Below are positions 9,233 through 17,431 of a stretch of 64,000 nucleotides of DNA, piece by piece. The notes under the pieces are model-generated. The model was given only the letters and a program-made list of their open reading frames with translations, did not search any database and was not told the origin of the DNA. Within the stretch, counting starts at the first letter, position 1, and every line of letters starts with the position of its first letter. The stretch covers positions 1-64,000 of the forward strand of contig DATFBM010000047.1 of NCBI GenBank assembly GCA_035253825.1, in the 5' to 3' direction. A program made the translations under genes and the position numbers. The stretch comes from JACCTH01 sp035253825 (GTDB lineage: Bacteria > Actinomycetota > Acidimicrobiia > Spongiisociales > ZC4RG35).

Positions 9233-9810
9233 ACATCGAGGAAACCCTCGCCGATCTGCGTCGAGACCCGCCGGCATCCCTCAAGGCGAATGTTGATCTC
9301 GGCACCGGTTTGGCCGACGGCGTCTCCATTTTCGAGAGTCCCGTGGGCGAATTGGCGGTGACGTTCAATCCTCGCGGCGTTTCATCGGTGAGTCTGGCTG
9401 AGCTCGATTTCGAGGAATACTTTGCCGCTCGATTCGGTCGTCGACTCATCGAGGCCCGGCCGCCGACTGGCTGGGAGAGACTGATCAATCAGGGGATCGA
9501 GGCCGGAAACCCGGGACAGCTTCCTCTCGACCTAAGAGGGGTTACCGCCTTTCGACGAGAGATCATGCTGATCGCAACCACGATTCCCCGGGGTGAAGTG
9601 CGGCCCTATCAATGGCTGGCCCTCCAGGCCGGACATCCGGGTGCAGCCCGTGCGGTAGGAAGTGCCATGGCTAACAACCCGATTCCTTTGATCGTTCCCT
9701 GTCACCGAGTCGTGCGGGCCGATGGTTCCCTCGGGGCCTATTCGCTTGGGGGAGCCGACAACAAACGGGTGCTGCTCGCCCGTGAGGGATTCATCTCGAC
9801 CAGAGGATGA
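9229..9810 (+). CDS. ogt: Methylated-DNA-[protein]-cysteine S-methyltransferase
   Basis: Suicide repair protein that takes O6-alkyl groups from guanine onto its own Cys. 193 aa. The C-terminal DNA-binding domain has RGEVRPYQWLALQAG, the arginine-finger region GAARAVGSAMANNPIPLIVPCHRV and acceptor Cys158. The N-terminal ~85 residues begin with a short charged segment (EETLADLRRDPP) before the Ogt-like N-domain. The start is ATG 9229, overlapping the sigma-factor stop; a longer reading from 9052 lies inside the sigma gene and is rejected. Coupling to an ECF sigma factor suggests an alkylation-response unit (inference). Confidence 0.92.
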   Translation: MNIEETLADLRRDPPASLKANVDLGTGLADGVSIFESPVGELAVTFNPRGVSSVSLAELDFEEYFAARFGRRLIEARPPTGWERLINQGIEAGNPGQLPLDLRGVTAFRREIMLIATTIPRGEVRPYQWLALQAGHPGAARAVGSAMANNPIPLIVPCHRVVRADGSLGAYSLGGADNKRVLLAREGFISTRG

Positions 9811-9877
9811 GCCAGAGGCCCTAGCCAAATTGCCTTCAATGCTTGGCGCATCGGGGCGATAAATATCAGAATTGACT

Positions 9878-11503
9878 ATGGCCGATACGCCAGAAACCAC
9901 TCCCGCCGGCGAGCCTTCTTCAGAGGCGCCCTCCGAGCAGCCCCCGCTCGATTTGGTTCCCTCGTTCGCGGTGGAAGATGAGAAGGCGAAGGCCTGGAGC
10001 CCGCTGACCAGGCCCAACTCGGATTACGAAAGACTCTGGTCGATGCCCAACGGGTCAAGCCACCCAGAGAATTCCTCGGCCCCAGAGTCCGCGCCGCCCG
10101 CCGAGTCGGTTGCTGAGGAGCCGCCAGCTCCAGGTCACGCAACGGAAGCCCCTGAGCCGGAAGCTCCTGAGCCGCGATCCCCTGAACCAGGCTCTGAGCC
10201 GGATGAGCCGGAAGCGCCGCCGACGGAGCAGACTACGAAGCTGGCCGCGGCCGCCACCACTCCCACTCCGGGGTTCACGGGGACTCTGGTGACGGGTTCT
10301 GAGGTTCTCAGTTCCTCGATCGTGGTCGGAAGCGCAGGCATAGTCCTTTGGGGCGGAGGCGCCGAGATCGGAACCTGGGAGCACTCCCAGGCCAAGATCG
10401 CCCGCCTCACCTTTTCTCGCTTCGCCATCCAGGCCGAGGGCGAGACCCTCACTTTTACCGCCGACGATCCCACCGGACTCGATAACGCGATTGCCGCAGC
10501 TACTACCGCGCCACAGCCGCTAGATACCGAAGGATCTGTCGAGGACCCGCCGCAGGACAACCAACCCGACGCATCACCACCGCCGCCTCCCGCAACCGTC
10601 ACCCCCGAAGCCTCTGTGCCGGCGGCTACGGTGAGACGGCCTCGCATCAAGAACTTCCGACCGGAAGGAGCGGAGGGACCGACGCCGGTCCCGACTCCTC
10701 CTACGGTCGAGGAAGTCATCCCCCAACCCGATCCGGTCGAGGAGGAAGGGGAAGAGCTCACGATCGCGGATTCGATACGCGCCCACAGCGATCGGAAGAC
10801 GGTCCGCGCCCGCCGCTTCCGTCCCAATGACCTTCGGGGCATGCTCATCAAAGGGGCAGTCGTCATTGGCCTCGTCGCCATCCTGGCGGGAGCTGCCTAC
10901 GCCGTGATGCTTCTCATGGGACGCACCGGTAGTCGGGGAGCCACCGCCACCACCCAACCGGAGGCCACTGCTCCTCCGATCACGATCGTCATCACCACCG
11001 CTCCGCCGGTGACAGTTGCCACCACTGCGGCCCCCTTCCTGGGGGATACGACTTTCTTTCAAACCGACGCGGCCACGCTGACCGAGCGATGGAACACATT
11101 GGCCGAGGTATCTGCTCCCAACATGGTGCTCTTCTCGGATCTCACCTCCCCCTTCATCCTGCTCCTGACTCCGAACGTGACCCTGGAAGGGGTGCTCGAC
11201 CCTGTGGCCGGCAACGTCACGATGCGAGCCACCCCAACCGGGACCCCGGAAGGAGACGGGGCGATCCTCAACGCTCTCGGGATCCTGATCGGGACCGCCG
11301 ATCCCTCACTAAACGGCAGCGATCGCAGAGCCTTACTGGCTCAGCTCGGCCTCGACGTCGATCGACCGGAGTTGGGCGGAATCGACGGGTCACTCACGCA
11401 CAACGGGCTGGCTTATCGGATGGTGTATCAGGCTGACCAGAACACACTCGAGTTCGCCATCACCCCGGAAGGAGCGGTGACCACGACCGCCGCCGCCGGC
11501 TAG
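9878..11503 (+). CDS. Large Pro/Glu-rich single-span membrane protein, unknown function
   Basis: 541 aa, not recognised as a named family. The N-terminal ~125 residues are very rich in Pro, Glu and Ala. Residues ~130-215 form a compact region (GTLVTGSEVLSSSIVVGSAGIVLWG, then RLTFSRFAIQAEGETLTF) that looks like a small beta domain, possibly PH/GRAM-like (guess). A second disordered acidic stretch leads to one TM helix at ~residues 325-350 (GAVVIGLVAILAGAAYAVML). After a Thr-rich linker comes an outer ~120-residue domain. This order suggests a cytoplasmic N-terminus and an exported C-terminus. The 113-bp gap that follows holds only GC-rich sequence. Confidence 0.7.
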   Translation: MADTPETTPAGEPSSEAPSEQPPLDLVPSFAVEDEKAKAWSPLTRPNSDYERLWSMPNGSSHPENSSAPESAPPAESVAEEPPAPGHATEAPEPEAPEPRSPEPGSEPDEPEAPPTEQTTKLAAAATTPTPGFTGTLVTGSEVLSSSIVVGSAGIVLWGGGAEIGTWEHSQAKIARLTFSRFAIQAEGETLTFTADDPTGLDNAIAAATTAPQPLDTEGSVEDPPQDNQPDASPPPPPATVTPEASVPAATVRRPRIKNFRPEGAEGPTPVPTPPTVEEVIPQPDPVEEEGEELTIADSIRAHSDRKTVRARRFRPNDLRGMLIKGAVVIGLVAILAGAAYAVMLLMGRTGSRGATATTQPEATAPPITIVITTAPPVTVATTAAPFLGDTTFFQTDAATLTERWNTLAEVSAPNMVLFSDLTSPFILLLTPNVTLEGVLDPVAGNVTMRATPTGTPEGDGAILNALGILIGTADPSLNGSDRRALLAQLGLDVDRPELGGIDGSLTHNGLAYRMVYQADQNTLEFAITPEGAVTTTAAAG

Positions 11504-11616
11504 CCCCCCCTTCGGCGACACCTCCCCGCCCCCCTCCCGCCTTCGCCGTACTCCCCTCCAACACTCGCTTCGCTCGCTGGGAGAGAAACAGTGGCGCGTT
11601 TAGAGAGGAGCAGATT

Positions 11617-13056
11617 TCATTGCCGGAAGGCCTCCGTGATCGGCCTCCAGTCCTCTAATTCGCCCGGGTCGGTAAGACCCACCGGCGAAATGAATATGGC
11701 ACCAACCCCGCGGCGCGCCAGCTCCCGATAGCGCTCGAGGTGGCGTTGGGGAATTCCGGCGTGATGGCGCCCGGCAAAAATCTCTGCCTTCATTCGGCCC
11801 CGCCACTGCTCGACTTTCGACGCTACTGCTGACCGATCCTTTCCCATCACCGGAGTATCGAGAATCGAGAGTTGGAATCCGGATGGGTCATCCAACCGCT
11901 TCTTCACAGCCCCCACCACCTCTTCCAATCGCCTCTCTCCAACGACGTTGAGACCGTCGGCTAGCCGGGTGGCAAGGTCCACTGTTCGCTTGCCCTTACC
12001 TCCGACGTAAATCGGGATGGGGTGGAGCGGCCGTGGATAGCAAACCGCTTGGTGGACGGAGTGAACCTTTCCGGAATAGGTGGCCTTGCCGGGTGCCCAC
12101 ATCAAGCGGAGGATCTGGATCGTCTCCTCCAGGCTTAGAAGGCGTCTCCTCGCATCCAACGCTTCGTAGCCATAGGCGAGCTGTTCCGCCTCGAACCAGC
12201 CCGCTCCGAGACCACAGAAAGCACGCCCGCCAGTCAAGGCATCGAGACTGGCCAGCATCTTCGCCAGGAGAGCCGGGTTGCGAAGCGTGACCCCGGTCAC
12301 CAACGTTCCCAGTTGTAGGCTGGTGGTCGAAGCTGCCATGAAGGCCAACCCGGTGTAGGCCTCGACCATGTTTTCCCACTCCCGCCCCACCTGAGGGATT
12401 TGCACGAGATGATCCATCACGGCCAATCCCCTGAACCCCACTGTTTGAGCAGTGGTCGCCACCTGAGTCAACCAGGGACCGAGCGGCTGCTTGTCGGGGA
12501 ACCGGGAAACCTGCAGATAGAGATCGAGGCCGGTGCGGCGAGACGGTTCCTCCGATGGCACCGGGGCGCTGGTCGATACCTCGCCACCCTCGCTCTCAAC
12601 GCGGACGACCAGGTCCCAACCCTCGTCTTCGATTTGGGCAGAGACGTCGCGCATTCGGCGAAATTGCCCCGACAAGACCGTCGTAGGTACCGGTCGGGAT
12701 CGATTCCGGTTGCGGGCCCGACAAACGGCTTCAGGGGTGTCAAAGACCACCGCCACCGCAAGCAAACCGGCCTTGCTGGCGGCGGCACGGTGCGCCTGGC
12801 GGCGGGCCGAATCGAAGCCAAGAGTGTCTACTGCCGCCGTCAGGCGCCGGCCCACACGTGCGGCGACTATACGGTCGAGGATGTCGAAGGCGGCTTCGCT
12901 CGCATCGAGATCGTGCTCGCCACTACCAACCAACGCCCGCAGACGATCGGAAGAGACTATTTCCTCGGGGCGATAGCGCTGCTCCGCCCAACTCGACTTT
13001 CCCGATCCGGACGGACCAACGAGAACGACAAGAGCGGGATCAGGGATTTCATTCAT
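11617..13056 (-). CDS. P-loop kinase / luciferase-like F420- or flavin-dependent oxidoreductase fusion
   Basis: 479 aa in two parts. Residues ~5-150 are a small P-loop kinase-like domain with Walker A GPSGSGKSS and the R-rich lid region RARNRNRSRPVPTTVL, similar in outline to polynucleotide-kinase-type domains. Residues ~180-479 are a luciferase-like (LLM) oxidoreductase, with LYLQVSRFPD, ALTGGRAFCGLGAGW and PLHPIPIYVGGKGKRTVDLA. Start ATG 13056 is just after the CHAD stop; a start at 13098 would overlap CHAD. Cofactor F420 is likely by analogy with actinobacterial LLM enzymes, but FMN is possible. Substrates of both halves are unknown. Confidence 0.85.
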   Translation of the reverse strand: MNEIPDPALVVLVGPSGSGKSSWAEQRYRPEEIVSSDRLRALVGSGEHDLDASEAAFDILDRIVAARVGRRLTAAVDTLGFDSARRQAHRAAASKAGLLAVAVVFDTPEAVCRARNRNRSRPVPTTVLSGQFRRMRDVSAQIEDEGWDLVVRVESEGGEVSTSAPVPSEEPSRRTGLDLYLQVSRFPDKQPLGPWLTQVATTAQTVGFRGLAVMDHLVQIPQVGREWENMVEAYTGLAFMAASTTSLQLGTLVTGVTLRNPALLAKMLASLDALTGGRAFCGLGAGWFEAEQLAYGYEALDARRRLLSLEETIQILRLMWAPGKATYSGKVHSVHQAVCYPRPLHPIPIYVGGKGKRTVDLATRLADGLNVVGERRLEEVVGAVKKRLDDPSGFQLSILDTPVMGKDRSAVASKVEQWRGRMKAEIFAGRHHAGIPQRHLERYRELARRGVGAIFISPVGLTDPGELEDWRPITEAFRQ

Positions 13057-13067
13057 CGAGCCGTCGC

Positions 13068-14036
13068 TCAGTCGCGGCCGTAGGACCAAGCCGACCAATA
13101 GGCCTTGAGACGACCGCTGAATTGCTCAGCTGCTTCCGCGTAGATACGGCCACCCATTACCCGAGCTGCGCCCTCGAGCTCGCGGCGGCGTTGATGGGAG
13201 AGGGCCATTAGGAGATTGCGCTCGTCGGGATCTGGGGCGAGTTCGGGAAGTGCCGCCACCAGGGCGATCAACTCGGTCTGATCATGGTCGTCGCCGAGGA
13301 CATCACCCAGTTGCTCGAGCGATGCAGCCAGACCGCCAATCACCTCCGGCCAGAGCGGAGCGAGGATCTCCATCTGATGCCGGAGGTACTTGACCTGCTT
13401 GCGCCATGCGTGGAATTGCCCAGGGTCCCGGGTGCGGTAGGCGCCCTCCATCGCCTTGCGTCCCTGCGCATAGGTGCGTCCAACGCCTCCTCCGATCGAG
13501 CGAAAGGAGTTGGGGATGATGCGGGCGCCGTAGCGGGGATCGGAGGGATCGGTCGGCCAGGCCGCATAGCGGGAGCGAGCGCGGTAAATGATCGCCGTCA
13601 CCTCGGCCAGCACTTCCGGATCGTCGAGGATGCGATTCATCATCCGATCCTGGCGGCTACGGAGCCGGTCCTCGACTCCGCCGAATACGCCTGAAGCCAG
13701 CAGGTGGCTGTAGCGCCCCCGCAAACGGGTCACCGCATCCAATAACACCTTGCCGTCACGAACCGGTGCCACCAGTCGGGAGGCCCGGGCCAGGGCGCCG
13801 TTCTCGGCCCGGTAGACCTTGTCGCCAATGACCGGGCGGACCATGCGCAAGAGCGCCCGCACCCTCTTGTTTGACTTACGCAGTTCGTGGATGGCCAGGT
13901 TGAGATCAGAGCGCGAGGAGAGCGAGTCGAGGGAAGCTTCGAATTGCTCGAGGGAGATCCGACGGAGAGCGCCGGACAGGTTCTCGCCGGGAATCAAATG
14001 GAAGTCAGGCGCTGGCAAGGCCGGCAAGTGTGGCAC
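13068..14036 (-). CDS. CHAD domain protein
   Basis: 322 aa, all-helical CHAD domain rich in His, Arg and Lys, with the typical repeats AIHELRKSNKRVRALLRMVRP and FHAWRKQVKYLRHQMEILAPLWP. CHAD proteins bind inorganic polyphosphate in known cases. It starts with GTG 14036, about six bases after the stop of the sigma-factor gene, and is followed at once by the kinase/LLM fusion, so these genes are probably co-transcribed. The CYTH/triphosphatase domain that often accompanies CHAD is absent. Confidence 0.88.
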   Translation of the reverse strand: MPHLPALPAPDFHLIPGENLSGALRRISLEQFEASLDSLSSRSDLNLAIHELRKSNKRVRALLRMVRPVIGDKVYRAENGALARASRLVAPVRDGKVLLDAVTRLRGRYSHLLASGVFGGVEDRLRSRQDRMMNRILDDPEVLAEVTAIIYRARSRYAAWPTDPSDPRYGARIIPNSFRSIGGGVGRTYAQGRKAMEGAYRTRDPGQFHAWRKQVKYLRHQMEILAPLWPEVIGGLAASLEQLGDVLGDDHDQTELIALVAALPELAPDPDERNLLMALSHQRRRELEGAARVMGGRIYAEAAEQFSGRLKAYWSAWSYGRD

Positions 14037-14042
14037 TGAAAA

Positions 14043-15233
14043 TCAGGCTAACGACAGCGATGCCAGCCGCCGCTCGAGAAAGCGGCGATCGGCATCGTTC
14101 ATGTTGATTGCCAAGGCGGAGCGGTACGCCGCCGCGGCCTCAGACTCGCGGCCCAGCTGGCGAAGGAAGTCGGCGCGGGTAGACCAATAGAGATGCCAGC
14201 CATCAACCCCGGTGATACCCTCTAGTAACTCCAGGCCCGCCGCAGGGCCGAATACCTTCGACTCGGCCACCGCTCGATTGACGCGGATCACCGGGCCGTC
14301 GTTGAACGATTCCAGGAACCGATAGAGGTCGGATATCTGGCGCCAATCCGTTTCCGCATCCGAGCGGGCTTGACCGTGGAGGCAGGCGATGGCGCCTTGG
14401 ATTTGATATGGCCCCGCCCTGCGACGCCGCAGAGCGCGCTCGATCAATAGCGAGGCCTCGCGGATCGCTTTCAGATCCCACAGCGACCGGTCCTGATCGG
14501 AAAGCAGAACGATGTCGCCCCGTTCGTCGAGCCTGGCCCGATGGCGGGCGTTGGTGGCGAGCATGAGGGCAAGCAATCCCTGTGCCTCGGGTTCATCGGG
14601 CATCAACCCCACCAGCAATCGTCCAAGACGGATCGCTTCGGCGGACAGGTCGAAACGGGAATCAAGGGCCCCTTCGAAGGCGTGATGGCCGGTGGTGAAT
14701 ATGAGATAGATGACCGCCAAAACCCCGGCCAGGCGATCTGGCAGCTCATGTGGCGAGGGCACCCGGTAGGGGATGCGGGCCAGGGCGATCTTCTTCTTGG
14801 CCCGGCTGATCCTTTGGCCGATGGTCGGCTCGGGCAGGAGAAAAAGGCCAGCGATCTCCGATGTCTTGAGTCCACCTATCAAGCGCAAGGTCAGGCCGAC
14901 ACGGGCCTCCATCGACAGGGCCGGATGGGCGCAGGTAAAGATCAGTCGAAGACTGTCGTCTTCTTCGATTTCGAATCCCCGCCCATAGTCCGCTTCGATC
15001 TCCTTCTCCCGACGACGCGCTTCTCTCCGAATCCGGTCGAGGGCCTTGTTGCGAGCGACGGCCGTCAGCCAGGCGACGGGGTTGGCGGGAACACCGTCTG
15101 TGGTCCAGCGCTCGAGGGCGACAATCGTCGCCTCCTGGAGGGCGTCTTCGGCCAGAGAGATGTCGCCAGTGAAGCGGATGAGGGTGGCCAGGACCCGACC
15201 ACCCTCGATCCGAATCGTCTCCCCAATCGTCAT
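14043..15233 (-). CDS. ECF42-type sigma factor with C-terminal TPR-like extension
   Basis: 396 aa. Regions 2 and 4 occupy the first ~170 residues (GDISLAEDALQEATIVALERW; IAGLFLLPEPTIGQRISRAKKKI). The rest is a helical extension of the DUF6596/TPR-like kind (LYWSTRADFLRQLGRESEAAAAYRSALAI). This architecture next to a DGPF protein is the hallmark of group ECF42, in which the extension is thought to replace a classical anti-sigma factor. It starts with ATG 15233, ten bases after the DGPF stop. Confidence 0.9.
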   Translation of the reverse strand: MTIGETIRIEGGRVLATLIRFTGDISLAEDALQEATIVALERWTTDGVPANPVAWLTAVARNKALDRIRREARRREKEIEADYGRGFEIEEDDSLRLIFTCAHPALSMEARVGLTLRLIGGLKTSEIAGLFLLPEPTIGQRISRAKKKIALARIPYRVPSPHELPDRLAGVLAVIYLIFTTGHHAFEGALDSRFDLSAEAIRLGRLLVGLMPDEPEAQGLLALMLATNARHRARLDERGDIVLLSDQDRSLWDLKAIREASLLIERALRRRRAGPYQIQGAIACLHGQARSDAETDWRQISDLYRFLESFNDGPVIRVNRAVAESKVFGPAAGLELLEGITGVDGWHLYWSTRADFLRQLGRESEAAAAYRSALAINMNDADRRFLERRLASLSLA

Positions 15234-15242
15234 CTACTCAGG

Positions 15243-15608
15243 TCATTGTGCCTGCGAGAAGTCGACGCAGGGCCGAACCTCCACCCGTCCGCGCCACGCA
15301 CCCGGTATTTGGGCGGCCCATCCGAGAGCCTCGTCGAGATCTGCGCACCGGAGAAGGTAGAAGCCACCCAGGGCTTCTTTGGTTTCAGCAAAAGGACCGT
15401 CGGTGTGAACAACCTCGCCACCCTTGCCGCCCTTGACATGGACAGTCGTAGCAGTTGAGGTCTCTTCGAGCGCCTCGCCGCCCTCGACGACCCCTGCGGC
15501 TCCGGCCTTCGCCGAGAACTCGTTGTACTCGGCCATCACTTTCGACCACTCTTCGGGCGAGGCCTCCCCTCCTTCTTCGGAGTAGATGAGTGCTGCATAA
15601 AGAGGCAT
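15243..15608 (-). CDS. YCII-related DGPF protein
   Basis: 121-aa protein of the YCII/DGPF family with the eponymous motif in HTDGPFAETKEALGGFYLL. These small alpha/beta proteins are the constant genomic partners of ECF42 sigma factors and are usually under their control; their biochemical role is unknown. A start at ATG 15608 is preceded by AAGGAGA. It is the first gene of a minus-strand operon with the ECF42 sigma factor and perhaps CHAD and the kinase/LLM fusion. Confidence 0.9.
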   Translation of the reverse strand: MPLYAALIYSEEGGEASPEEWSKVMAEYNEFSAKAGAAGVVEGGEALEETSTATTVHVKGGKGGEVVHTDGPFAETKEALGGFYLLRCADLDEALGWAAQIPGAWRGRVEVRPCVDFSQAQ

Positions 15609-15711
15609 CCTGTCTCCTTTCCTTCGTCTGGATACCGCCTTAAGACGAATGGGCCGAGGCCGATTTCGACACCTTCCGGCGATGCTACGGGTTGGAGATA
15701 GGGTGTCGGGA

Positions 15712-16167
15712 ATGCGGACGAGCGCCGGCCTTCTCCCCTACCGGTTCCGCCCGCTTCTCGAGGTGCTCATCGCCCATCCCGGCGGACCGTTTTTTGCTCG
15801 CAAAGACCTGGGGGCCTGGAGCGTGATCAAGGGCGAGATCGCACCCGACGAGGATCCACGGTCGGCGGCACTGCGCGAGTTCGGTGAAGAGACCGGGTGG
15901 CAGGCGCCGACCGAGAACTGGATTGACCTGGGATCGGTCCGGATGCGATCGGGGAAGAACGTCACTGCCTGGGCGGTGGCGGCCGAATTCGATCCCGCCA
16001 CGCTCGACCCCGGTGCCTTCCGCATGATGTGGCGAGGGCGTGTCCAGGAGTTCCCCGAGATCGACCGGGTTGTTTGGTGCTCGCCCGAAGACGCCCGCCA
16101 GCTCTTGAACCCCGCCCAGACCCCATTCCTCGACCGCCTGTCATCGCAGGTGGCCGTCCCCGGCTAG
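15712..16167 (+). CDS. NUDIX hydrolase
   Basis: Hydrolase of nucleoside diphosphates linked to another moiety, 151 aa from ATG 15712. The Nudix box GEIAPDEDPRSAALREFGEETGW has all the consensus acidic residues and is flanked by GAWSVIK and FPEIDRVVWCSPEDARQLL. It resembles the DUF4916/NTP-pyrophosphohydrolase-like branch. A longer in-frame reading from 15649 has no supporting ribosome site. It is convergent with the AhpD-like selenoprotein gene, 51 bp away. Confidence 0.88.
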   Translation: MRTSAGLLPYRFRPLLEVLIAHPGGPFFARKDLGAWSVIKGEIAPDEDPRSAALREFGEETGWQAPTENWIDLGSVRMRSGKNVTAWAVAAEFDPATLDPGAFRMMWRGRVQEFPEIDRVVWCSPEDARQLLNPAQTPFLDRLSSQVAVPG

Positions 16168-16218
16168 AACCCTTGGCGACGAATCTTCCGGGTCAGTCAG
16201 TGACTTGTCTGCACAAAA

Positions 16219-16788
16219 TCAGGTGCTCTCGGCCTTCAAGCCGACGGTGGTATCCCCCAAGACTTCCTGATGACCGATCCCGAGGGTCTTGATCCATCGT
16301 TGCTGCCCACTGGTCAGGGCGATGAAGAAGCCCAGTTCCACTAGCTCAGGTTCGGTGAAGTGGCGATGGAGATCCGCCCAGAGCCGGTCGTCGGCGATGT
16401 CGGCATCCCAGAGGATGGCGCTGGTATAGCGGAGGGCGGTCTTCTCACGCTCGTCGTATCTATCCGAGTCCTCGAATTGAAGTAGCTCGTCGTAGTGGGC
16501 TTCGGTTAATCCTTGCCGTCCAGCCTGGACGGACCGCTGGACGCCTCAATACTCACATTTGATCGACTTGGAGACGTAGACCCGGCAGAGCTCTTTGATT
16601 TGGTGATCCAGGACGCCGTCTAAGAACGTTGTGCGCCAGGCATTGGTGAAAGCATGGAGGACCGCGGGCACGTGAGAGCGGATGGCCTGGCTTTCGGGCC
16701 GGGGGGTGGAATGGGTCCGGCCGTATTCGACGATCTCGCGATCCCCCGGGTCGAGGGAAGCAAGATCGGGATATGAGATTCGGGGCAT
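16219..16788 (-). CDS. AhpD/carboxymuconolactone-decarboxylase-like selenoprotein (CxxU)
   Basis: 189 residues if the TGA at 16546-16548 is read as Sec81. Residues 1-80 contain DHQIKELCRVYVSKSIKCEY; the frame then continues after TGA with GVQRSVQAGRQGLTEAHYDE and 108 more in-frame residues including HFTEPELVELGFFIALTSGQ, typical of the family. Members have a redox CxxC (usually CxYCGxQRS); here it is C78-E-Y-U81. A SECIS-like stem-loop follows at once. The start ATG 16788 has a strong site, GGAGGAGA. The likely activity is thiol/selenol-dependent peroxide reduction (inference). The alternative is a recent nonsense mutation, which the intact downstream frame and stem-loop argue against. Confidence 0.82.
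16516..16532 (-). promoter_or_regulatory. Putative bacterial SECIS element of the AhpD-like gene
   Basis: After the TGA come 13 nt, then a perfect 7-bp stem CCGTCCA / TGGACGG closing a 3-nt loop GGC. The loop begins 20 nt after the TGA and has G in both of its first two positions. This fits the published bacterial SECIS consensus (16-37 nt spacing, 4-16 bp stem, small loop with an early G). Confidence 0.7.
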
Positions 16789-16823
16789 TGGGGTTCTCCT
16801 CCCTGAGTGAAGGACGTTCAGTT

Positions 16824-17342
16824 CTAGCGCATTCCGCCGTCGAAGGGCGGCGGGGGGATCGAGGCGGCCTCGACTTTGGTAGTAACCAGGCCAGCCTCGG
16901 TCCGGCGGACGTTTTTGAAGCGATCCAACAGGCGGGCAATCCCGACATTCTCGGGAAGAGACACGAACACCAACCGGGCAATGCCAGCATCGCGCGCCTT
17001 CTCGGCGAGCAGTCGGAGGAGCATCTCGCCGATCCCTCTTCGCTGCCAGGCATCAACCACGGTGATCGCAACCTCCGCCTCTTCCTGGTTGAGCCTGATC
17101 AGCCGGCCAACGGCTATGGGCTCGTCGCCTGATAGCACGCCCCAGGCGTGGTGGTTGCGTTGATCGACCTCGGTGAGGTAGGCGAGCTGCGAACGGGTCA
17201 GGCGGTCGGTAGGGACGAGAAATCGCTGGCGACGCGATCGGTCCGACAGTCTTGCCATTCCCTCCACCAGCAAGGGCTTGTCCTCGGGGCGGACGGGCCG
17301 AAGGGAAATGTCAGTCCCGTCAGGGAGTTGGGTGTCGATCAT
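16824..17342 (-). CDS. GNAT-family N-acetyltransferase
   Basis: 172 aa, single GNAT domain: ISLRPVRPEDKPLLVEGMARLS at the N-terminus and the acetyl-CoA-binding motif WQRRGIGEMLLRLLAEKARD. The N-terminal pattern (SDRSRRQRF) is like the GNAT domains attached to Pat-type protein acetyltransferases, so a protein or small amine may be the substrate. Start ATG 17342 is chosen over an in-frame Met at 17372. The AhpD-like gene follows 35 bp downstream on the same strand and may be co-transcribed. Confidence 0.85.
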   Translation of the reverse strand: MIDTQLPDGTDISLRPVRPEDKPLLVEGMARLSDRSRRQRFLVPTDRLTRSQLAYLTEVDQRNHHAWGVLSGDEPIAVGRLIRLNQEEAEVAITVVDAWQRRGIGEMLLRLLAEKARDAGIARLVFVSLPENVGIARLLDRFKNVRRTEAGLVTTKVEAASIPPPPFDGGMR

Positions 17343-17431
17343 TGTGTTCTGCCTCAGTGCTTGCAATTGCAAGCATACTGCACGTGGCGCCTAATCCCGA
17401 TCGGGGGAGCCGCCCCCGGTAGCGTGACCCC

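Noticed and set aside
14541..15458. Long plus-strand frame opposite the ECF42 sigma gene
   Set aside because: It is a shadow of the sigma-factor and DGPF genes on the minus strand.
16546..16788. An 80-aa truncated AhpD-like protein ending at the TGA
   Set aside because: The same frame continues with 108 family-like residues and the TGA replaces the second redox Cys.
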